NCBI GenBank assembly: GCA_026874595.1
Contig: CM049306.1
Location: 43,276,019-43,340,018, forward strand
DNA from: Sipunculus nudus
Lineage: Eukaryota; Annelida; Sipuncula; Golfingiida; Sipunculidae
Reading direction: 5' to 3'
Length of the DNA: 64,000 nucleotides
The notes beneath the pieces are model-generated. The model was not told the origin of the DNA. It saw only the letters and a list, made by a program, of their open reading frames with translations, and made no database searches. The translations under genes and the position numbers were made by a program. Positions 53,495 through 64,000 of the stretch are shown piece after piece. The first letter of the stretch is position 1. The number at the start of each line of letters is the position of its first letter.

Positions 53495-56400
53495 CTGGAA
53501 TAGAAAATAATGATTTACTATTATATGGATGCTTGGAACTATATGATTTGCAAACTTCACTCAAATCTAATGTACTGTCTTATCATGTGTTGTGCTGGTA
53601 ATAGTAATCAAGTATCCGGGTTATTCATACCAAATACTCAAGTCCAAAAAATTTAGACAAGAGAACTGGAATGTGCATGTTGAACATCATATCGGCAGTG
53701 AGTATTTATTCCTTATTTTAGAGCTTTAAATCTTTTTGTCCAATGTTTTGATCAATTAAACAGAGGTCAGGTGACATGCAGTATGTATAACTAAGTTCTT
53801 GTAATAAAAATCCAAATCTAAATTCAAAGGGACCTATATTTACTGCCCAGAAAGAGTATAATGAATGGAATTTCACTCAACATATCTATTAAGCAATCAA
53901 TTTGTATTGGTGAACATACATATCCATATGGTATATATCTGAAAGGTAGTGAAGTCTGAGTCGGGTTATGCTGCTTAAGTACTCTATTCAAAAAAGCTGC
54001 TATCCATCTCAGTACTAACCCCCATTATTGGTGGTTTTGTCCCTCAATGTAAGAGAAGCTACTGAGGATGCCTGAGTGGCAGAAGGAGTCATTTTTAATT
54101 TTTTTTATGAAAATCTTGATGAGGAAACAGTTATTTTCCTTATTAATGATAATGGTTTTACAGGTATTTCATATTTTTAGAAGTGGAAAAAGGAAGGCTT
54201 AGTAATACTCCATGGGATGAAAGGTTTTGTAAATATTGTCTAAGATATGGGGAAGCTGTTTTTGAAGATGAGCATCATTTTATCATGAAATGCCCATTGT
54301 ATACAGACTTGAGAATCAAGTATATTGATGATTTAAGTACATTTACATCTCTGATGGCAGATAATAATGCCCATACAATAAAACAATTAGCAACCTATGT
54401 ACACTATGCCTTTATTAGGAGAGCTGATGAACTGAAAGCTATTATCTAAGTAATCTATTTATTTCACTTACTTATTCATCTGCCAATTAAGAAATAGATA
54501 AACTGTTTTCCATATATGCACTGTACTACTGTTTGTTTTATATGTTCACTTATTTATTATTATTATTATTATTATTATAATTGGTATTATTATTGTTATT
54601 ATTCATGACCTCTAAATGAAATGAAACATGTGATTACAAAATTTCTGCTTGTGTTTAGATATTGCAAACATGGGTTTTTCATACAACATTTTCATACAAG
54701 ATTGTTTTTTAATGCATGTTTTTTTAGTTCATGTTATGCAGTTACATTTTGTTATTGTTGAATTTTTATGATTCTTAACACATGCTCTTTGTGGAACCAT
54801 GGGCCTGAGTCCTTTTATTTCAGAATAAATTTCTATTCATTCATTCATACAGGTATTTCATACCTTTCATTATTGCTGTTTGTTTTAAAATCAGTCACCA
54901 GTCCACACATATATATCTTCTGATGAGTCTGGTTCCAGTGCACAAGGCATAATTTATTGAGTCTTTATATGGTTACTGATAATACATTATGCCATTTGCT
55001 AAGGTATATCACCAACTGTCAGGCCTGTAATTTCAAATTATGGAAGTGTCAGTCCTATCATACCATTTGGTCTAAGGCAAGAGGTGCTTTATACACTAAC
55101 AGGTTAATAATAGGTTGCATTTTACTTTCAATTATAAAACATGATTTGACACCAACAGACCTTTCCTACCACACTAGCAACATCTGTTGGTGATGATTAA
55201 CATTGACAGTTCAGGTCTGCTATCTCAACAAAAACAAAACTATTTGCTACATTTGAAATGATGAAAGTAAATGAATCTTGTCCTATCATTAGTGGTGGGG
55301 TTCCTGTCTGTGTCTGTGACATGTATCTGCTTTTATTTAACAAAACCTGCAATGCTGGCTCAAGGAACCCGAACCCTGCAGACGACCGCTACGTGCAGTG
55401 CGCATGCACGCAGGAAAAAGGTCCATTGCCTGATACTATCTACCTGTTGTCCTTGCCAGGGTACATCTGGTTGTACTCCACACGGAATCTCTTGGCAAAC
55501 AGCATGAAGGCATTCATTGGTCGCTTGGCTTTGTTGGGATCTGTCCCTCTGGCTGGCCTTTTTTTGCTTGGGGAGCCAGGACACGATACTGGACTAAGTT
55601 CCAAGTCACGCTTTTGCTATAAAAGAAGGTTAAATAAACATTCAGCTAGGTGTCTCCAAATTATCAAACATGAACAGGACAGGATAGTTCAAGCAGGTAA
55701 ACATTCCCTTATAGGCACCTCCCTACTATGAACACCTCTCTATTATGGACACTCCAGGTGCAGTTGAAAAGTTGATTCCTAAGTCCATTGCTTCTGTAAT
55801 ACTGGATGCTCTCTATGATGCTACAAATAGGATTGATGGCACTGTAGCTGCACCCTTGTAGGAGATAAGGCCTAACCAACTCCTTCAGTAATGGGAAGTT
55901 CTCTCTTATTGATAAAAACACAGGTCCCAGGAGTGAGGAGATTCTTTTACTTTTCAAATATAGACATTTGAAGAACCTATGAAAATCTTATTAAAACTGT
56001 ACTGATATAATGAAGTGAATATGAAATTTCACACTTTGTATAGAACCTACTCTCTGTTCCTTCATCCAAGTACTATTTAAAGTAAAAAGGAAAATGACTG
56101 TAAATGAAGACTTACTTGTGCCATGCTGCTAAGTGTGAAGACAGCTGATGAGTCCATGGGAGTAAAGTCATAGCTGGAAATAGAGAGCAACATTCATAAT
56201 ACCTGATACAAGGACCTCATGTACAGAATCACTGATGATAACCTCCAGATGCATTAGTTACATTACATTTTTCCAAACTAGTTTCTTTTTTGGAACTTTG
56301 GGCCTGAGGCCTTTGCTTGAATACACTTATTCTATTCTATTCTTTCCAAACTTATTTGATTAACCCATTATTTGCAAAGCTTGCTTTTGCCACATACTGT

Positions 56401-59400
56401 CACCAGGGCACCTGCATATGGTTAGGAAAGTTCCAACCAAAAAAGAAGGTTTTTTCACAAAGTGTTTACTAATAAAACCCTAAACACTTGTTCTCATAGC
56501 TCAGAACAGTCTTGCCATCAGCCAGCATCCTGATGGTCAAATACAGCAAAGGCAGCCTAATCAAGCATCAAGTAAAATGGAAGGAGTTAAATCAAGTGTA
56601 ACATCACATTATAACATGACTTTTGCACAAAGAGAGACAATTCAAGAAAGCTTTCCATATACAATAACACTGTGTATAACCAACATTTCAAGATAATGTA
56701 AGTTAAAATGATAAATATTTACAGTAAATTGTATTTCCTCACTAGATATGGTAAATTAGATATTTTTTTTGTTCTCTTATGAAATTCACACTGAAATATA
56801 TACAATGATATTTTTATTTTAAACAGAACATACATTATCTATTAGAGAATATAGTAAATGATGAAGACAAAAATTGTAAAATCTCAAGCTAATGAATTAT
56901 GCAGTAATTACAGCATTTCCAAATATTTTGAACATACTTATACATGTACTTCACTGTTACCTTTTGAAGCTGTTGAAGACATCTGTGGTGAATGTTGCCT
57001 CTGGGTGGCTGGGTGGTAAACACAGGTCATTCACATCAAGCTCATTACATGGTATGCCATAATGTGATGCTGTCCTGCTGGGGTGAAAGGAAGACCAGCC
57101 TACAACATGAAACAGTATTAGTACTGCATGTCCTGTATTTTTATTTAAACAAGAAATATCCTGGCATTACCATATTTATCTTGTTCTACTGTGGTTAAGA
57201 CAAAGTTGTATTTCTTCTTGAGAAAACTCAGAGATTAGCCCAAGTTTAAATTTGCAAGTGGATCTGTGCATATTTGTGTTTGACATCTGTTAAACATAAG
57301 TAATAATGAAGCATTCACTGGAGGTCAAGGTTCGATGAAGCAGCATTCACTGGTTCAATGCATGAAGTGCTGGAGCTTTATGCATTCATGGAGTGAAGAG
57401 CTTCAGCACACAGAATTTGACATTTGCTGTCTGACATCTGAGTTTTAATCCCTGCATTTTCACTTCTGCCATCTGACAATCAGGTTTCAGTCAAAATGAA
57501 CTGTACCAAATAAATAATAGTGGTCATGTGAAAAATGTTGATGTTGCTGATGAGGAATGAATGAGTCAGGCATTGATAAAGGCAGAGAAATATTACATGA
57601 AGATACTGCAAGGACATTGCTGTGGTGTAAACTAAATGAACCATGTCAAATAAAACACACAATTTCTGGATAGCATTTCTCATGCTGTGTGATTGTTTGA
57701 CTCACCTTTGTCTTTCACAAAGAATGGATGATCTAGCGCACACTCAGTTATCAGCTCAGGCTGACCTGTTATTCCACTGGTGAACCTTAGCCTCATTATA
57801 CGATTAGAATTATTGTCTGTGGGCCGGCATTCTTCTATGTTTAGTAGTCTCAAACCATTTGGGGCATAACTGGAAAGAGCAAAATACAGTGTTAAACATT
57901 AATACTTTATTGCTAAAAAAACAGGCCTCACTTGACTTCAAGAAAACATTAGGGTCATGACGTTATGACTACTGGTATGAAAAAATTCAATAGTGTTGGC
58001 TGTCTAACATATCAGACATTAAAAGATTTTGGAGCAGGTGGTTTAGAATTTACTAAATGAAAATACTACACAGATTTAAATCTGGTACCTGAGGAAAGGG
58101 ACATTTATATGGCAGTGTTCCAATATATCCTATAACCATGCAAAAAAAGGGACATCACTTTAATTGCTAAAGGAGCTAAAAGGGACAGTAAAGTCCTTAC
58201 TGCAGATGTCGAATGTGTGAGAAAGCTCCCCAGGGGATACATTTACTTTATATCTCTTTTCCCTACATTCTCTTTCCTTACCTTGTTTGTATTGTGGTTT
58301 GAGAAGCCTTCTCCTTCAGACACTCTGTATATGATATTTCTTCCACTGACTGCCACTCTGTCCTTGGGCCTGATGTGAACCGTACCCTTGTGCCTGTATG
58401 ATTATATAGTAATCATATATCATTTATTACATAACGCCAAGATGGCAAAAGGTCAATATAGCTGCCAAAAGGTCAACATGATGGCACAATAAATAAATTC
58501 ATGACATTTTAATTAAATGACCACAAGTCATCAACCATGTATGTAGTCACTCATTTTTTTACTTGACATTTACTCACACAATAGGTTGAATTATCAGCAG
58601 CAATATGAACCAGGCATCTCTATATGGAGTTATTTAAAAGTATTTATTGTCAAGGTGCATGATGTGGTTAATTTAAAAAAAAAGTTTATTCATAATTTGG
58701 CTTAAAATTGTACAAGAGGATATTTGTTACCTTTCTATGAACAAGGAAGATCACTGGATAAAAATCTATGCTTTAAAATACCTTTATTGTAACATGCATA
58801 ATATTGAATAATAACCTAAGTATTGTGATACATTTTGTGTCGTCAGACAATCCATCTACTACAGCCAGTAGTACAGGTCTTATTTGTACCAGTATAAAGC
58901 CCCGGCCAGACCAAATGCTGCCCTGCACCACCCAGCACTGTACTGTGAGAAATGTTTGGTACATTTAAATATACTGGACCATCCATACCAAAAGCAGCCC
59001 TGTGTGGTACTGCAAAGCAAAGCTGGAAAAGTTTAACTTTCTCTGCTCTGCAGCACCACAAAAAAGCCCTGCAGCCAATCAAGTATAGTATTGTATTGTA
59101 TTTGCAGTGGTGCATGGGACAGAACAGCATTGGGTGAGACTGGATCTTTAGAAACGTTTGGGTCACCTTTCAGCTGCTGCCTAATACTGACCTTTGATAA
59201 AACACTGCCACACTGCTGTTGGCCATGAGTGGGACCAATTTCCGTTACTGTCAGAATCTTTAGGCGGTGCTGATGGGAAAGGCGAGGATGATGATACTCG
59301 TGATTCACTTTCGTCTCTACAATCATAAGTATAACACAATTAGTAAATATAATCTTAGACCAATTAATCAATCTGATTCGACTCTTAATATGTAACAATA

Positions 59401-62400
59401 ATATACACAGTGAAAAATAATTACACTGCTATAATATGATACCTGCTCATCGGAACACCAGTCAACCATTTGAATTCAGGTTGAAGGCACTGACAGAAAA
59501 CATCAATATATATCTGATAAAAAAAAGTTGCCAGTATTCAGTAATAAATGAACTCCCAGTCTGCAGAAATTTTAATTCTTTGGTTTGACACAAGAAAGGT
59601 ACTTGACTTAATGGATTTCAACATAACAAGTTTCAACTGTATATTCATTATCATATTTACTCTAGAACACTTAACATTAAGAATTTCTCTCAGAAGACCT
59701 AACATTCATTTAGAATAGATAGATTTATACCTGTATATGAAATATTACTTTTAGCTTGACTATCTCAGATATTTCATTTTGTATTAACAATTGTACCTCC
59801 ATAAGACCGACACTGGCAGGTCTGGTATTTTTTCTTGTACAGAGGGTCCTGAACCCTGAGTTACATTCACAGAACTGCCAAGTTGGGTTAGGTAGAAAAG
59901 GGTTATGTAGAATAGAGAGGGTGCTTAAGGAAAGGTATGCTTGTATTTATAAAGTTAAAGAATTGCCAACTTAATGAAGAATCAGGACTGTTGAGCATAT
60001 TCTTACTGGAGGAGAAATGCTGTGTGTGTTCAAATACTTATGGCAAATTATGGCTGCAGGTAAGTATAAGTTAGTGTACACACAGAATAACAAGCAATTT
60101 GCCTGACTGACATACAGGTACTTTATCAGAATCTTTATAAATGTATACATTTATATAGTAAAACCTTGCCTACTGACCACCTCTGCTTAGCGACCACCTG
60201 TTCAAGTCCCGGTTCTTGTTTGCTCTTTATATAAGACCTTGCTTAGAAGATCACCCCGAAAACAAGACCGATCTATTGAGGTCCCATTTGTGGTCGTAAT
60301 TTTTAGGTTTTAGTGAATTTCATAGTGTGAGGATGGACACCTACTTGACAGGGCTGACATTGTCCACTTGCTCTGTGCTCTGGTCATTTTGATGTGGATG
60401 AGATAATGGAAACTGTGGAGGTTTAGCATATGAGTGTAGACTTGATGAGTCAGAGCCACCGGGAGAACTGTAAAGAAATAAATCATATTCTAATATGTAT
60501 TAAATATATATAACATGATGAAAATACTTCAAAATTTAAATTAAACATATTTAAGCACTTTGAGTGTTGCAGTTAACTGATAAATCCCTGTATGATCCAA
60601 CAATATCAGAATCAAAAATATTCTTTTTTTTAACAATTTAACTAAAATTCAGAAATCTTGGTTGCATGTTGTTTCACTGATTAAGATGCTTTCAGCTGAC
60701 ATTCTTTTTCAATTATTTTTAAAGGGACATAATAAGGAGCAAAATTATGCCTATTCTTTCACACTATCAGTTCATTTTTGCTTTAATCAAAAGTTTCCCA
60801 GCAAAACCACCCCAACACACAGTCTCAGTACCTCGTATACGGCTGTTTAACACCTTGTTATGGGTCTACGTGTTGTTAACACAGTCCACGTGTGTCTGTT
60901 TGCCATAACAAGGTCGCGTGACCAGAGGTCTGATTGTGAGCCTTAACAGGAAGTGTTTCAGCCAGCAGGAACCTGTATTATATTTTTTGGGCTTAGTCAG
61001 TCTGGGCACCTCCAGATTGACGTTTTGTGGCCGGTGATGCATGCGCTGTGTTTATGTTGACACCTTTGACGGCGCCAGGTCCACTGTTTTTAACACTTGT
61101 TTACAGGAGTAAGTAAACAGTTTCAAGGCAAATATTTTGGCAGGTACAAATTTATTTTAAAGGGAAGAATCTATTTTTTGTGTTAATTCAACATGCTTTA
61201 TATGTGACTGGGCCCCTTTAATAGGCCTGAACCATCAAATCCTGCACCAGGACTTACTTGTGAAGAAATGACAAGACTGAGAAGAATACTGTTGTTTCCA
61301 TTTTGTTCAAAAGGATTTCAAACTTTATGATATTAACTAAAAGGAAATTATCACAAAAATAAAATTTTCAGGGAAAAGGCTGCATTGTGCAAGTCAAGTC
61401 CAATGGAAAAATACTGCAATTAAAAATTATATCAGATTTTTCCAATTATCTGAAAAGTGAAAAGTAATTTCTACTTGTTCGACATTCACTTTGATTTCTG
61501 TCCAATTGTTATGATTTTTCACAAATATTATTTATTTAAAATATTCAAATTTATATGGAAAGGATATACTCTATGTAAGTTATAGTTTGTCGAGATTGTG
61601 AAAATGGAATCCTCGTGAAACAACAAAAATGTGAAATTGTGAAATTTTAACCTCCCAAATATTAAGCCAACCTCTGTATGTTTATAATGATAACTAATAT
61701 CCATTTTACCATTTAAAGAAAACACTTTCCTAAACAATTTTAAATATCAATAATCTTTCTCTTACATATGAATTAAATGTCAAAGGAGAATACCATTTGT
61801 ACAGCACATGGTAAATAAAATGAATATTTAAAGCATTTCCTACATTTCAAATCTCTGTTAAAATAATACAAAAATTATGTCAATTTTAATAAATTAATGT
61901 CTATGGTGTAGTTTATAAATAAAATCTAGTTTTCTTTGCTTACAATATCATGGTAACAGGCAGAGAGAAATTAAGGATACAATCCATGTCTAATTACTGA
62001 ATTTTTCTTTTTGGCCAATGCTGAAAAAAAAAGTAATATTTTAGATTCTTTAGTTAATAATGATCTGGGATATGGTAGAATATTTTGAGCATATTGAAGG
62101 TTCAACAATACGCTTCTCAACCAAAATTCAATCAGTGGAAACTTTTGTCAAAGAAAAGACAAAAAGGTTTCAAAGTGAAGAAAAACATGCAATAATAGTA
62201 TGTCCTTGTTTTGAAACTGTCATCTTGAGGAAACTGACTATGTTTTTATGTGCATAGATCACACATACCCAAATGTGTGTGATTTTTGTAGGAGAGGACT
62301 CTGTGGTCCTGTGGCAATGATAGCTAGCTGAGTCAGAAGGTTTGGATGCTGTTCTCCTTCGTCCGCTGACTGATCCTCTGATGACATCAGATCCTCACTG

Positions 62401-62491
62401 CTCCCGTGACCCATCAATGCCAGGGGTGGTGGTTTAACCTTGGGATGACTGTCCTCATCAAGCATCTGGCAGGAATCCATTGGTTCTGTAT
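53350..62491 (-). CDS. HBP1: HBP1 (HMG-box transcription factor 1), partial: nine exons
   Basis: Join of complement 62269-62491, 60345-60467, 59192-59316, 58282-58393, 57706-57869, 56961-57099, 56116-56173, 55444-55616 and 53350-53494, 1262 nt with unbroken phase. In vertebrates HBP1 is a nuclear repressor of cell-cycle and Wnt targets that recruits SIN3. Seen in order: LLTQLAIIATGPQSPLLQ, aligning with the vertebrate SIN3 PAH2-binding helix; a Ser-rich linker with SLHSYAKPP; an AXH domain from WPTAVWQCFIKGTRVRFTSG through DHPFFVKDKGWSSFHPSR and DLCLPPSHPEA; the conserved YDFTPMDSSAVFTLSSMA; and an HMG box from KRPMNAFMLFAKRFRVEYNQ to HPDCWKRRR. The 5' exon or exons, with the start codon, are outside the window or not recognised in 62492-64000. 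The gene is convergent with the C3orf18-like gene. Confidence 0.95.
54160..54862 (+). mobile_element. 5'-truncated LINE insertion with target-site duplication
   Basis: The insert is 54174-54848, flanked by the 14-bp direct repeat ACAGGTATTTCATA (54160-54173 and 54849-54862). Its left part keeps the C-terminal coding end of a non-LTR retrotransposon (54183-54449): ERFCKYC, then EDEHHFIMKCPLYTDLRIKY. This is the Cys/His pattern that follows the RT domain. The rest is 3' UTR with a TAT microsatellite (about 54553-54583), GGGCCTGAGTCCTTTTATTT and a (CATT)n tail. It lies in the HBP1 intron between the two HMG-box exons, in antisense orientation. Disabled: RT and endonuclease are absent. Confidence 0.9.
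54183..54449 (+). pseudogene. C-terminal remnant of a LINE reverse-transcriptase ORF
   Basis: 88 codons open to a natural TAA. The residues resemble the RT C-terminal tail of metazoan non-LTR elements (C..C...EDE.HF...CP.Y...R). The 5' part of the ORF was never inserted, so there is no start codon or catalytic core. Confidence 0.8.
55444..55616 (-). CDS. HBP1: HBP1 exon, first half of HMG box
   Basis: 173 nt encoding a basic linker (SPSKKRPARGTDPNKA) and KRPMNAFMLFAKRFRVEYNQ MYPGKDN, helix 1 and part of helix 2 of the HMG box. Acceptor CTTCTTTTATAG, donor GTAGAT. The linker is shorter than in vertebrates. Confidence 0.96.
56116..56173 (-). CDS. HBP1: HBP1 58-nt exon
   Basis: Encodes YDFTPMDSSAVFTLSSMAQ, nearly unchanged from vertebrates. 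Acceptor CTATTTCCAG, donor GTAAGT. Confidence 0.95.
56270..56352 (+). mobile_element. 63-bp LINE tail micro-insertion
   Basis: 56280-56342 carries TTGGAACTTTGGGCCTGAGG, then CCTTTGCTTGAATA and a (TATTC)n tail, the same end as the LINE at 54174-54848. It is flanked by the direct repeat TTTCCAAACT (56270-56279 and 56343-56352). It sits in the HBP1 intron before the YDFTPMD exon on the transcript. Confidence 0.8.
56961..57099 (-). CDS. HBP1: HBP1 AXH exon 4
   Basis: 139 nt encoding WSSFHPSRTASHYGIPCNEL, then DLCLPPSHPEATFTTDVFNS. This closes the AXH fold (HGIPC.E..D.CLPPGHP pattern). Acceptor TGTTGTAG, donor GTAACA. Confidence 0.95.
57706..57869 (-). CDS. HBP1: HBP1 AXH exon 3
   Basis: 164 nt encoding YAPNGLRLLNIEECRP, then ITGQPELITECALDHPFFVK. 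The LDHPF(F/Y)VK(D/N)KGWSSF phrase across this junction is an HBP1 hallmark. Acceptor CTCTTTCCAG, donor GTGAGT. Confidence 0.95.
58282..58393 (-). CDS. HBP1: HBP1 AXH exon 2
   Basis: 112 nt encoding TRVRFTSGPRTEWQSVEEIS and onward. Acceptor CATACAG, donor GTAAGG. Confidence 0.92.
59192..59316 (-). CDS. HBP1: HBP1 exon, start of AXH domain
   Basis: Encodes DESESRVSSSSPFPSAPPKD, then WSHSWPTAVWQCFIKG. The Trp-rich start of the AXH domain is clear. Donor GTCAGT; acceptor ATTGTAG. Confidence 0.92.
60153..60300. mobile_element. Mariner-type MITE fragment
   Basis: AAAACCTTGCCTACTGACCA, CCTCTGCTTAGCGACCACCT and later GACCTTGCTTAGAAGATCAC are the repeated terminus style of the fragments at 9478 and 50205. 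The ends are not defined. Confidence 0.45.
60345..60467 (-). CDS. HBP1: HBP1 linker exon
   Basis: Encodes SPGGSDSSSLHSYAKPPQ and on to STEQVDNVSPVK. SLHSYA(K/R)PP is shared with vertebrate HBP1. Acceptor TTTCTTTACAG. The donor GTAGGT at 60344 joins in phase to 59316, giving SPVKDESESR, which aligns well with the family. Confidence 0.85.
60719..61221. mobile_element. Possible MITE with TTAAAGGG termini
   Basis: TTAAAGGGACAT on the left and GGGCCCCTTTAA on the right are inverted. The ends resemble the 21964 family, but the interior is unrelated and GC-richer (60830-61090). No coding capacity. In the HBP1 intron after the SIN3-segment exon. Confidence 0.5.
62269..62491 (-). CDS. HBP1: HBP1 exon with the SIN3-interacting segment
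   Basis: 223 nt, entered after one base of a codon. It holds TEPMDSCQMLDEDSH, acidic stretches (SSEDLMSSEDQSADEGE) and the amphipathic LLTQLAIIATGPQSPLLQ. Donor GTATGT; acceptor TTTCTTCAG. An in-frame Met occurs early, but the open acceptor and the family's longer N-terminus argue that it is not the start. Confidence 0.9.
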
Positions 62492-64000
62492 CTGAAGAAA
62501 CAATAACATTTAATAGTTTTTTTTGGATTTTTTTTTAGGGGGGGGGGGGGGAGGTTCTAATTATAGACTTTAAGCATTCTAAAGCTTTTTTAGTCTTCTG
62601 ATCAAGAAGAAGATCATTGTACATGAGCTGAGGCAAAAACATAAGTACATTTAAATGACAGATTTTCCCAAAGGATGTCTTGACACTGAAATTACTATAA
62701 CCAAGCTTTTTTCATTTTTTTTTTGCACATTTGTAACTAAATAAGCTACCAAATACAAGTACAGTAGCATCAAACATGCTGAAGGATATCTAAACAATTA
62801 AGACCTTTGACAATTACTCTGGAAAAAATAAGATCTCACACTTGTGTTCTCATGTACTGACCAGACTAACTTCTAATGGGTTGTTCAACAAAACAGTAAA
62901 TGGGCTGTTCCACCCTATGGATATAGCACATACCATTAACAACAGACACACATACCAGGACATTCAATAGGAAGAAAATTTGAAGCATCCGAGAGGCTCA
63001 GGCTAAAATTTTGGGCAGTCCCATCTGAGTTTAGAGCGTCCCAAGGGGAGATGATATGTGTCCAATTTTAAAGGGCTATGTAAAATTGAATCTCATTGGT
63101 ATTTAATGTAACTACCATATCATAATATGATTAGAAATGTGTCATTATATGAATATTTGCTTATAGTGAAATGTAAGCATCAGTTATCAGCATGTTGCTT
63201 ACACAGCTGACAGGCTTGTTTGAGGCAGCCAGTAAAAGTCATTGAATACTACAAGGTCCTAAAGCCATCAAATGCTCAGAACCAAGGGTCGAAAGGAGAT
63301 TCTGAGTGTCAAAGACACCTACCCCTGCATTCCTGAAAGCCCTGACTTACAATATTGTTTTATTTTCTAAACCTTCAGGAGATCATGATAAGAATGCACA
63401 AGTATAGGAATAACTGAAAATTCATATAAGCTACAGGTTGAATTTTTAAAGATCATCTGCAAAATTCCCCAAATCAAAACCTGTACCCTCATGGGGCTCA
63501 TATTTTGTACCTTCTATCAAGTTCTAATCAGTGTCCAAGCCACTGGGCTTTCCATGTAAAAATTTAATAAAAGTGTGTATTTGCTGCTCAATTCTGTCTT
63601 TGGGATCATTCATCTGACTGAAAACAGTGGAATCCTTGAGTCAAATGATGTTTAGAATAATCGTATGATCTTAGTACACCACCATTAAATATATGCAGAA
63701 GCTGCTCCAGAAGGTCTGAACCCCCCTTTTTCATCTGAAGCAACCCTTTTTTTAAGGGTTTCAGACAAATTTTCTGGGCCTGAACACCCCTTTGCCGGAC
63801 CTGGCGACCTTTTTTTTTAGGTTTTTCTTTAGTCCTCCTGGGTTGGAACCCCCTTTTCCTATATCCTGGATCTGCCCCTGATATGTAATGCTGTATTTTG
63901 GCTACAAAGTCCCAAGCAAACCAACTTTATTGATTTGACTATATTCGCTGACTTTACTGGCCATGTTATGCTTGTCAAGTGTTTGCTCAAATGTAAAAAA
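62492..64000. other. HBP1 upstream intron or flank; repeat-like tail at 63710-63880
   Basis: No HBP1 N-terminal exon is recognised. 62538-62552 is a poly-G run. 63710-63880 contains several CCCCTTTTT blocks ending GGATCTGCCCCTG. That style of interspersed repeat is common in invertebrate genomes, but its ends are unclear. Confidence 0.45.

Noticed and set aside
59443-59513. Coding exon of HBP1 (IYIDVFCQC...)
   Set aside because: It fits the downstream exon in phase but not the upstream one. Direct joining of 60345 to 59316 gives SPVKDESESR, which aligns with HBP1. Using the segment would need a poor GTCAGC donor at 60358.

Overview
The window is animal nuclear DNA: AT-rich, with short exons bounded by canonical GT-AG introns, long introns and flanks full of minisatellites, MITEs, a tRNA-derived SINE and pieces of a LINE. 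Repeats that begin TTTTTAGCTCAGCTGA and run into (GTCC)n point to a mollusc, most likely a bivalve; this is an inference from repeat style. There are no bacterial-type genes, CRISPR arrays or rRNA genes.

Three conserved genes can be assembled exon by exon, each with continuous reading phase. (1) ARL8 (minus strand, 16574 down to 9397, six exons, 185 residues) encodes the lysosome-positioning small GTPase. (2) A single-pass membrane protein of the C3orf18/SMIM29 family (plus strand, four coding exons from 24521 to 27772, 154 residues) lies head-to-head with ARL8. (3) HBP1 (minus strand, nine firm exons from 62491 down to 53350, plus a candidate last exon) is a transcriptional repressor with a SIN3-interacting segment, an AXH domain and an HMG box. 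Its 5' end lies beyond the right edge.

Layout: 1-1157 nothing recognised; 1158-1433 SINE; 1434-4061 a large interspersed element (E1); 4062-9396 ARL8 3' flank; 9397-16574 ARL8; 16575-17620 promoter region; 17.6-27.8 kb the C3orf18-like gene, with a 58-bp minisatellite and several MITEs in its introns; 27.8-32.4 kb its 3' flank with 30-bp and about 103-bp tandem repeats; 32391-34810 a second copy of the large element in inverted orientation (E2); 35-52.7 kb gene-poor DNA with MITEs and a 44-bp minisatellite (42.67-44.60 kb); 52.7-62.5 kb HBP1; 62.5-64 kb an HBP1 intron or upstream sequence.

The most unusual feature is in ARL8 intron 4. A 38-bp minisatellite is made of about 20 copies of the exon-4/intron-4 junction itself, so the real 5' splice site is followed by an array of near-identical decoy donors. 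The same gene carries a 24-bp exact copy of the exon-4 acceptor, placed 33 nt (in frame) upstream of exon 5. The ARL8 promoter has two identical TCATGTGAC boxes of the MiT/TFE type, which would suit a lysosomal gene.
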